NCBI RefSeq assembly: GCF_000374085.1
Contig: NZ_KB893552.1
Span: 1-57,640, forward strand
From: Spirosoma spitsbergense DSM 19989
GTDB taxonomy: Bacteria; Bacteroidota; Bacteroidia; Cytophagales; Spirosomataceae
DNA length: 57,640 bases
Reading direction: 5' to 3'
A program made the translations under genes and the position numbers. The notes beneath the pieces are model-generated. The model was not told the DNA's origin, made no database searches, and was given only the letters and a program-made list of their open reading frames with translations. Positions 23,528 to 30,836 of this stretch are shown piece by piece (within the stretch, counting starts at the first letter, position 1; each line of letters starts with the position of its first letter).

Positions 23528-24583
23528 ATGAAAAAGTCAACCCTGTTAATCGTCGCCATTCTGATCGGATCTGTCGGTCTGATCGCCTTCCGACTGGCGA
23601 CCAATAAAGAAAAAATAGACGCGCAGAATGCTCCCGTTGCCGCTGTAAACACCGCCATTCCCGTAACGGTCGCCACCGTTGCCGAGGGCGTTGTGGACCA
23701 GCAGCTCGTTAAAACGGGCAACCTGATTCCCTTCCGCGAAGCCAACATCACCGCCACCACCGCCGGTAAAGTGCAGCAGGTTAATTTCAACCTCGGCTCG
23801 TTCGTCAAGAGCGGGGCTACCCTGGTGAGCCTGGATAACGAACTGAAGCAGATTTCGCTACAGGCTACTCAACTCAACATCGACAAACTCAGGAAAGACG
23901 TAACCCGGTACAACACGCTGCTGGCCGGTAACGCCACCACCGAGTTGCAGGTCAACGAAACGAAGTACAACTACGAAAACGCCCTGAATCAGGCCGAGCA
24001 AATCAAAAAGCAAATTGCCGATGCCAACGTAAAGGCCCCCATCAGCGGGCAGATTGTGAAGCGCGACATCGAGCCGGGTGAATACATCAGCCCCGGTACG
24101 GTGCTGGGAACAGTGCTGGACGTTTCTCACCTGAAAGTAAACGTGCCCGTCAACGAAAGCGACGTGTATAAACTCAGCAAAGGCCAGTTGGTCAACGTAT
24201 CGACCGAGATTTTTCCCGGCAAAACCTTCCGGGGGCAGATTTCCTACATTTCGCCCCAGGGCAGTACCGAACACAGCTACCCCGTCGAAATCACCATCGA
24301 CCAGGCGGGTGTGCTGAAAGCGGGTACGTTCGTCAGCGTCGATTTCACCCGTAAGTCGAACCAGAAAGCGTTGCAGATTCCCCGCGCAGCTCTGGTCGAA
24401 AGCGTTCAGAATCCGTACGTGTATGTGCTGGAAGGTAATGTGGCGAAGCAGCGTAAAATTGAGATAGGTCGTGAATTTGGTAATCAGATTGAGGTGCGCA
24501 GTGGCCTGTCGGCAGGCGATAAAGTAGTCACCACCGGCCAGTTGAACCTGACCGATGGCAAAACCATACAGATCACCAATTAG
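23528..24583 (+). CDS. RND efflux periplasmic adaptor (HlyD/AcrA family)
   Basis: The 351-residue membrane-fusion protein has one N-terminal anchor (about 5-21). It is followed by the biotinyl-lipoyl half-motif GNLIPFREANITATTAGKVQ, a coiled-coil hairpin (about 110-165), the returning lipoyl half (NVKAPISGQIVKRDIEPGEY) and beta-barrel domains (LKVNVPVNESDVYKLSKGQ). There is no lipobox Cys, so it is anchored by the helix. It links the TolC channel encoded before it to the RND permease encoded after it. A repeat element fills the 89-base gap before the permease gene. The export substrate is not evident. Confidence 0.93.
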   Translation: MKKSTLLIVAILIGSVGLIAFRLATNKEKIDAQNAPVAAVNTAIPVTVATVAEGVVDQQLVKTGNLIPFREANITATTAGKVQQVNFNLGSFVKSGATLVSLDNELKQISLQATQLNIDKLRKDVTRYNTLLAGNATTELQVNETKYNYENALNQAEQIKKQIADANVKAPISGQIVKRDIEPGEYISPGTVLGTVLDVSHLKVNVPVNESDVYKLSKGQLVNVSTEIFPGKTFRGQISYISPQGSTEHSYPVEITIDQAGVLKAGTFVSVDFTRKSNQKALQIPRAALVESVQNPYVYVLEGNVAKQRKIEIGREFGNQIEVRSGLSAGDKVVTTGQLNLTDGKTIQITN

Positions 24584-24585
24584 TA

Positions 24586-24667
24586 AGTGAGCGAATGCGT
24601 GAATGAGCGAATATCTGTTCGCGTCAGTACCATTCACTCATTGAATCATTCACACAATCACTCATTA
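24586..24667. repeat. GAGCGAATG-type inverted repeat element
   Basis: Iterated units GTGAGCGAATGCGTGAATGA on the left and ATTCACTCATTGAATCATTC on the right form an imperfect hairpin between the adaptor stop and the permease start. It belongs to the same class as the element at 11611-11709 and also ends a few bases before a downstream ATG within an operon. Confidence 0.7.
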
Positions 24668-24672
24668 AAACT

Positions 24673-27600
24673 ATGTCTATCACAGAAATTGCCATAAAAC
24701 GGCCGCTGCTGATCACGACAATATTTGTCGTTCTGATTCTGTTCGGGGGGCTGGCGTACACCCAACTCTCGTACAACCTGCTGCCCAAGTTCGAGGCCAA
24801 CGTTATCAGCGTAGCCACAACCTACCGGGGAGCCTCGGCCGATGAGGTCGAAACCAACGTGACCAAACGAATCGAGGATGCCCTGTCGGCGCTGGAAGGC
24901 CTGGACCGCATGACCTCTACCTCGCAGGAAGGCGCGTCCAGCATCGTTATCCAGTTGAAAAGTGGTATCAACACCACCGAAGCGCAGCAGGATGCCCAGC
25001 GCCGGGTGGAGCAAATCAGCAATCTACTCCCCGACGGGGCCGACCGCCCAATCATCAACAAATTCTCGACTGACCAGACGCCGATTCTGCAAATGGGCGT
25101 TACGGCGAAGATGACGCCCACGGCGTTGTATGATCTCATCGACAAAAACCTGAAACCCCAGCTCTCCAACGTGCCGGGCGTGGGCCAGGTTAACATCATT
25201 GGCGGCAACGAGCGCGAAATTCAGGTCAACGTCAGTCAGGAAAAACTGAAAGCCTACGGGCTGTCCATCGGTCAGGTGGCGCAGGCCATCAACGCGGCCA
25301 ACGCCAGCTACCCCGCCGGTCAGCTTGAAACCCGCGACGCGCAGTATTCGATTCGTTTCGATGCCTCGCTGGAAACGATCAACCGACTGCGCGAACTAAT
25401 CGTGAACCGCCGGGCCGACGGTGGTCAGGTACTGCTCAAAGACGTGGCCGACGTGGTGGATACCAGTGCCAAACCAACGGCTATCAACCACATCAACGCG
25501 CAGCCATCCATCGGTATTCAGATTCAGAAACAGTCCGATGCTAACGCCGTATCGGTAAGTGAACTTGTAAAAGCCCGAATTGCGGGTATCGAAAAGCAAT
25601 ATGCCGCTCAGAACGTAAAATTCAACATTGCCTCGGATCAGTCGATTTACACGCTGGCCTCCGCCGATGCCGTTGTAGACGATCTGGGTCTGGCCATCCT
25701 GATTGTTTCGGTGGTGATGCTGTTGTTTCTGCACAGTTTCCGCTCGTCGCTGTTCGTACTGGTGGCCCTGCCATCATCCATGATTCCAACGTTTGCGCTG
25801 ATGTACATCATGGGCTTCTCGCTCAACCTTATGACCCTCATGGCCCTTTCGCTGGTAGTCGGTATTCTGGTAGATGACTCGATTGTGGTGCTGGAAAACA
25901 TCAACCGACACCTGGAAATGGGCAAGAACAAACGGCAGGCCGCCCTGGATGGACGGAACGAGATCGGCTTCACGGCGCTGGCCATTACTTTGGTCGACGT
26001 GGTCGTATTCGTACCGCTGGCCTTCAGCGGTGGCCTGATCGGCAACATCCTGCGCGAGTTTTCGCTGGTGGTCGTCTTCTCGACGCTGATGAGTCTGCTG
26101 GTTTCGTTCACACTGACACCCCTGCTGGTATCGCGTTTCGGCAAGATGCAGGTGCTGAACCCCGGCACACTGTGGGGCAAAATGAACCTCGGCTTCGAGC
26201 GGTTGATCGAGACATTAACGGCGGGCTATGGTCAGCTACTGACGTGGAGTCTGGGCCACAAACGCTACATTTTTCTGACCGTGCTGGGCCTGCTGATTGG
26301 TTCCATCTACCTGATTCCTGCCGGCTTTATCGGGGCGGCTTTCATCCCGGCCAGCGACCAGGGCGAGATGAGTGTCAGCATCGAACTGGCTCCCACAGCC
26401 TCCATTTATCAGACAAACGCCACCTCGCAGCGGGCCGAGCAAATAATCATGAAGCATCCCGAAGTCACCAACGTATTTACCAGCGTCGGAACGGGAGGCA
26501 GCAACGGACTATCTACCTCCTCCAGCAGCAATATGGCCACACTGAACGTAAAGCTGGTCGACAAAAAGGAACGTACCCTCTCGACCGATGATATGGGCAA
26601 GTTGCTCAAACAGGAAATCAGCCAGATTCCGGGTACGAAAGTCACTGTGAGTCCGGCCAGCATCAGCGGCAATAGTTCATCGCCCATCGCCATTTCGGTG
26701 AAAGGCACCGATCTGCCCACTATCCGCAAAGTAGCCGAACAGGTGAAAGAGATTACGGCCTCGGTATCGGGTACGCAGGACGTGAAGTTTTCGGTGAAAG
26801 ACCCAAAGCCGGAAGTAACGGTGAAACTGGACCGCGAGAAAATGACCCAGCTCGGCATCAGTGCCACGGAAGTTGGTCAGGCCCTCCAAAACGCGTTCCG
26901 CGGCAATACCCAGTCGAAATACAAGCAATCGGGCAACGAATACGACATTCTGGTACAACTGGACCAGTACGACCGCAGCCAGCCGTCGGACGTTCGGCAC
27001 CTGAGTTTTGTGAACAAAGACGGCAACACCGTCGAGTTATCGCAGTTTGCCAGCGTACGGGAGCAGATTGGCGAAAGCGTGCTGGAGCGTATCGACCGGC
27101 TGTCGTCCATTACTATCAACTCGCAGGTATTTGGCCGGCCGGTGGGTACGGTTGGTACCGAGATTCAGGAGAAGGTGAGCAAACTACCGCTGCCCGAAGG
27201 CATCTCGATCTACTACGGCGGACAGATGCAGCAGCAGGCCGACGCCTTTGGCAGTCTGGGCCTGGCTCTGGCTATCGCCATCCTGCTGGTGTACTTCGTA
27301 ATGGTGGGATTATACGAGAGTATAGTGTATCCGTTCGTGGTGCTGTTCTCAATTCCGGTCGCCCTGATTGGTGCCCTGCTGGCCCTCGCCCTGACGATGG
27401 AAACACTCAATATTTTCTCCATCGTCGGTTTGATTATGCTGCTGGGTCTGGTTGCCAAAAACGCCATTCTGCTGGTCGATTTCACCAATCACCTCAAAGA
27501 ACAGGGGCATGATGTGGTCGACGCGCTCATCGAAGCGGGCAAAGAACGACTGCGCCCCATCCTGATGACTACTTTGGCGATGGTATTCGGTATGTTGCCC

Positions 27601-27795
27601 ATCGCTCTGGCCTCCGGGTCCAGTGCCGAAATCAAGAACGGCATGGCCTGGGTTATCATCGGCGGTCTGCTGTCGTCGCTGTTACTGACCCTGTTGCTGG
27701 TGCCCTCCATGTACCTGGTCGTGGACCGAATCAAGGAACGCTTCTCGGGCAAGAAAAACACAACTCAGAAAGAACTGGAAGCCGAAATGGTATAA
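24673..27795 (+). CDS. RND efflux transporter (AcrB-like, HAE1 type)
   Basis: The 1040-residue protein has the full RND architecture. Helix 1 lies near the N-terminus (ITTIFVVLILFGGLAY). A first periplasmic domain is followed by helices 2-6 carrying the proton-relay pair in GILVDDSIVVLENI, then a second periplasmic domain and helices 8-12 with LLGLVAKNAILLVDF and RPILMTTLAMVFGMLPIALA. It uses proton influx to expel drugs, bile-salt-like amphiphiles or other hydrophobic compounds through the adaptor and TolC protein. The paired acidic residues and absence of the heavy-metal export signature favour multidrug rather than metal export. It closes the three-gene operon. Confidence 0.94.
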   Translation: MSITEIAIKRPLLITTIFVVLILFGGLAYTQLSYNLLPKFEANVISVATTYRGASADEVETNVTKRIEDALSALEGLDRMTSTSQEGASSIVIQLKSGINTTEAQQDAQRRVEQISNLLPDGADRPIINKFSTDQTPILQMGVTAKMTPTALYDLIDKNLKPQLSNVPGVGQVNIIGGNEREIQVNVSQEKLKAYGLSIGQVAQAINAANASYPAGQLETRDAQYSIRFDASLETINRLRELIVNRRADGGQVLLKDVADVVDTSAKPTAINHINAQPSIGIQIQKQSDANAVSVSELVKARIAGIEKQYAAQNVKFNIASDQSIYTLASADAVVDDLGLAILIVSVVMLLFLHSFRSSLFVLVALPSSMIPTFALMYIMGFSLNLMTLMALSLVVGILVDDSIVVLENINRHLEMGKNKRQAALDGRNEIGFTALAITLVDVVVFVPLAFSGGLIGNILREFSLVVVFSTLMSLLVSFTLTPLLVSRFGKMQVLNPGTLWGKMNLGFERLIETLTAGYGQLLTWSLGHKRYIFLTVLGLLIGSIYLIPAGFIGAAFIPASDQGEMSVSIELAPTASIYQTNATSQRAEQIIMKHPEVTNVFTSVGTGGSNGLSTSSSSNMATLNVKLVDKKERTLSTDDMGKLLKQEISQIPGTKVTVSPASISGNSSSPIAISVKGTDLPTIRKVAEQVKEITASVSGTQDVKFSVKDPKPEVTVKLDREKMTQLGISATEVGQALQNAFRGNTQSKYKQSGNEYDILVQLDQYDRSQPSDVRHLSFVNKDGNTVELSQFASVREQIGESVLERIDRLSSITINSQVFGRPVGTVGTEIQEKVSKLPLPEGISIYYGGQMQQQADAFGSLGLALAIAILLVYFVMVGLYESIVYPFVVLFSIPVALIGALLALALTMETLNIFSIVGLIMLLGLVAKNAILLVDFTNHLKEQGHDVVDALIEAGKERLRPILMTTLAMVFGMLPIALASGSSAEIKNGMAWVIIGGLLSSLLLTLLLVPSMYLVVDRIKERFSGKKNTTQKELEAEMV

Positions 27796-27829
27796 TAACG
27801 GTTTGTTTTTCTGAACTGGTAAGCCCACA

Positions 27830-27886
27830 AAAAATGGAATTTCCCGTAAGTCGCTAATCGTGTATCTTACGGGAAATTCCATTTTT
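27830..27886 (+). terminator. Strong terminator of the RND operon
   Basis: A perfect 21-bp stem (27830-27850 with 27866-27886) encloses a 15-base loop 34 bases after the permease stop. Its arms begin and end with A and T runs, so it can stop transcription in both directions. Confidence 0.9.
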
Positions 27887-27963
27887 CGATAAATATCCCT
27901 TGCAAAAGCATTACCGTCAAGGACTGATAAAATCGTTATCTTTGGTAAACCGTCGAAAAAGAA

Positions 27964-28720
27964 ATGTCTGACCTTCTGCTCCGGATTTTGGATACGCCCC
28001 AGGCCCCGCTCATTCTGCAACGGGCGCAGGCTATTCTGGACAGGGAAGCGCGAAATCGACAGAAGTTTTACAAATGGCGAGATGAAGACAAAAAGGCGGA
28101 GTTCATTAACGGCGAAGTAGTCGTGCATTCGCCCGCGCTGCATCGTCATAATTCAACAATGCTACTGTTGGCTTCTCTGCTGAATATGTACGTTAATGAC
28201 CGTAAGTTGGGTCTTGTTCTTGCTGAAAAAGCGTTAGTTGAATTGACTCGCAACAGTTATGAACCGGACGTGTGTTTTTTCGGTACGGAAAAAGCCAGCC
28301 AAATTACCGACGACCAATTGTATTACCCGGCTCCGGATTTCATTGCCGAAGTACTTTCCAAAAGCACCGAGAAGTATGACCGGGAAACCAAATTTGCCGA
28401 TTATGCGGCTCATAAAGTAGCGGAATACTGGATTATTGACCCGCTCCGGCGCACCATCGAGCAGTACGAAATTGACGCGGATACGGAGGAATACGCATTA
28501 TGCGGCTCATAAAGTAGCGGAATACTGGATTATTGACCCGCTCCGGCGCACCATCGAGCAGTACGAAATTGACGCGGATACGGAGGAATACGCACTAACG
28601 GGTGCATTTGGCATTAAAGATACGGTTACCAGCCAGGCTGTTTCTGGTTTTTCGATTCCCGTACGGGCGGTATTCGATGCGAATGCTAATATGATGGCAT
28701 TACGCAACCTGTTGATGTAA
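27964..28720 (+). pseudogene. Uma2-family (DUF820) endonuclease-like gene broken by tandem duplication
   Basis: The reading frame from 27964 encodes a Uma2-type protein with FINGEVVVHSPALHRHN, VLAEKALVELTRNSYEPDVC and YPAPDFIAEVLSKSTEKYDR. These are hallmarks of this restriction-endonuclease-fold family, whose cellular role is uncertain. A perfect 97-bp tandem duplication (28401-28497 and 28498-28594) shifts the frame by +1 and ends the protein at 28512 after 182 residues. Removing one copy restores a 219-residue protein ending in the frame that stops at 28720 (FSIPVRAVFDANANMMALRN). The break is therefore recent and potentially reversible. The truncated protein keeps the core motifs and could have residual function. 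Confidence 0.9.
28401..28594 (+). repeat. Perfect 97-bp tandem duplication
   Basis: Bases 28401-28497 are repeated without a single change at 28498-28594. The unit length is not a multiple of three, which causes the frameshift in the Uma2-family gene. Perfect identity implies a very recent event. Confidence 0.97.
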
Positions 28721-28807
28721 TGAAAATAGATTATCAGCTATCGATTCTTAACCCAATCCCCCTGGTTGAGGTACCTTTTTGCAGGTAGGCTCCGTTTTAG
28801 TGCCCCA

Positions 28808-30637
28808 TCAAAACTCCGGGAAACTGTCCAGCCGCCGGTTCAGGTCATAGGCGGCACTAATCAGGCCCAGGTGCGTGAACGCCTGCGGGAAATTACCCAG
28901 CTGCTGCCCCCGACGGCCCAACTGCTCGGCAAACAGGCCCAGGTGATTGGCGTAGCCCAGCATCTTGTCGAACAGCAACCGGGCTTTTTCCACCTGTCCC
29001 GACCGCGACAGGCACTCGATGTACCAGAAACTGCACATCGAGAACGTCCCTTCCTCGCCATCCAGCCCATCACTAGCTCCTGAATCGAGCCGGTAGCGGT
29101 ACACCAGCGAATCGGAGACGAGTTCGCGCTCAATGGCTTCCAGCGTACTGAGCCAGCGCGGCTCTTTAGGGTTAATAAACCGCACCAGGGGCATCAACAG
29201 GGCCGACGCATCCAGAATGTCGGAGCCCTTATATTGGACAAAAGATTGCTTTTCTTCACTCCAGAATTCCTCATAAATAGTCCGGTAAATCTGGTCCCGT
29301 ACCGACCGCCACCGCTCCAGGGGTGATGGAAACGACCGGTGCTCTACCACTTTGATGGCCCGGTCCAGAGCCACCCAGCACATCAGCCGCGATTGCAGAA
29401 ACTCGCACTGCTTACCCCGCACTTCCCAGATACCATGGTCGGGTCGTTGCCAGTTGTTGCAGACAAACTCAATCTGCCGCTCTACGTGCTGCCAGAACGA
29501 CCAGGTAATAGCCCCGTGAAATTTATCGTAGAGGTAAATGGAATCCATCAACTCGCCGAAGATATCCAGTTGAAACTGGTCGTAGGCTGCGTTGCCAACA
29601 CGCACCGGGCTCGACTGCCGGTAACCGGCCAGATTCGTCAATACCTTCTCCGGCATTTCCTCCTCGCCATCGATGGTGTACATCAGTTGCAGTGTGCCCT
29701 GGTGCTGTTCGATGGTGGCCATTTCCTTACCAATCCAGTTCATGAAGGCGGCTGCTTCTTCCATGAAACCCAGTCGAATAAAGGCGTACATGGCAAATGC
29801 CGAATCCCGAACCCAGGTGTAGCGATAATCCCAGTTCCGGCTCCCACCAATAACGGAAGGCAACCCAAACGTAGGCGCGGCCACCATCGAGCCAAATTCG
29901 CAGGAGGTCAGTAACTTGAGGGTTATGGCCGACCGACTGACCATTTCGTGCCACCGCCCATTATACTTCGATTTACCAATCCAGTTTTTCCAGAAGTTGA
30001 GCGTCTTCTCAAAATCATCGACCGTGTAGTGGTGCAGGGCTTTTTTCACCGACTGTTGCTTATCGCCTGTAGCCGATTCAATCACAAAATGCGCCGTTTC
30101 TTTCTCGGCCAGTGTGAACTCCGCGTACACATCTTTACCGTCAATAACCAATGGAACGTCGCAGATGAGTCGAAACGACAGGACGGGTTCGGACTTACTT
30201 GTGAAGGTTACTTCATGTTTTGTACCATCGACGCTGTGTTCGGCGCGGGCGTAATCGAACCGGGGCTGACAACTCATCCGAAACGGTATTTTACCCCGTG
30301 TTACTACCACGCTGCGTACTAAGGCACAGTTTTCTTCCGTAGTTTTTACCGGCATAAAGTCGGTTATTTCAGCCACGCCCTCCTCGGACAGCGAACGGGT
30401 AAGCAACACCGCCGTATCGGGCAGGTACATCTGCTTATAATCGACATCGTCCAGTTGGGGTTTTATGTCGAAAAACCCGCCCTTATCCGCATCCAGGATG
30501 GAGGCAAAAATGGTGGGCGAATCGAAGCGGGTAAAGCACATAAAGTCAATCGATCCCTGTATGGACACCAGCGCAACCGTGTGTAAATTCCCAATGAGGC
30601 CATAATTGCCAATGGGCTGGTAATCAGTATTAGTCAT
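28808..30637 (-). CDS. Glycoside hydrolase family 15 protein (trehalase/glucoamylase-like)
   Basis: The 609-residue protein follows the GH15 pattern of cytoplasmic trehalase/glucoamylase-like enzymes. The N-terminal beta domain opens with PIGNYGLIGNLHTVALVS and has DFMCFTRFDSPTIFASILD. The (alpha/alpha)6 barrel contains GGSRNWDYRYTWVRDSAFAM, YDQFQLDIFGELMDSIYL and the catalytic region DGLDGEEGTFSMCSFWYIEC. No signal peptide is present. Members hydrolyse alpha-linked glucosides such as trehalose or maltooligosaccharides; the exact substrate cannot be told. It is a single-gene unit, separated from its upstream neighbour by a strong hairpin. Confidence 0.92.
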   Translation of the reverse strand: MTNTDYQPIGNYGLIGNLHTVALVSIQGSIDFMCFTRFDSPTIFASILDADKGGFFDIKPQLDDVDYKQMYLPDTAVLLTRSLSEEGVAEITDFMPVKTTEENCALVRSVVVTRGKIPFRMSCQPRFDYARAEHSVDGTKHEVTFTSKSEPVLSFRLICDVPLVIDGKDVYAEFTLAEKETAHFVIESATGDKQQSVKKALHHYTVDDFEKTLNFWKNWIGKSKYNGRWHEMVSRSAITLKLLTSCEFGSMVAAPTFGLPSVIGGSRNWDYRYTWVRDSAFAMYAFIRLGFMEEAAAFMNWIGKEMATIEQHQGTLQLMYTIDGEEEMPEKVLTNLAGYRQSSPVRVGNAAYDQFQLDIFGELMDSIYLYDKFHGAITWSFWQHVERQIEFVCNNWQRPDHGIWEVRGKQCEFLQSRLMCWVALDRAIKVVEHRSFPSPLERWRSVRDQIYRTIYEEFWSEEKQSFVQYKGSDILDASALLMPLVRFINPKEPRWLSTLEAIERELVSDSLVYRYRLDSGASDGLDGEEGTFSMCSFWYIECLSRSGQVEKARLLFDKMLGYANHLGLFAEQLGRRGQQLGNFPQAFTHLGLISAAYDLNRRLDSFPEF

Positions 30638-30744
30638 AGGGTAATGAGCGTTATGCGTACGAATGATCAGAAGAGATACGTAGTAATAACGTCCAAAGAG
30701 CAGTGGCTGTTAGAAATGAGTGCCGGACTTTCGTGTATTGTAAC

Positions 30745-30797
30745 GTTCGTTTAGATCTTTGATAAAGTTTTGAACTCTGTCAAAGATCTAAACGAAC
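30745..30797. terminator. Perfect 18-bp hairpin
   Basis: GTTCGTTTAGATCTTTGA (30745-30762) pairs perfectly with 30780-30797 across a 17-base loop. It lies 40 bases after the outer-membrane protein gene that ends at 30837 on the minus strand, and is the probable terminator although it has no U-run. Confidence 0.65.
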
Positions 30798-30836
30798 TTA
30801 CTCACGGATCAATAATGTATTCGATACTCAACTTCT

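Noticed and set aside
30745..30797. TTTAGATC-type arms as a metal-regulator box
   Set aside because: The arms are 18 bases apart in a long hairpin and do not form the compact 16-base dyad seen at 52923.
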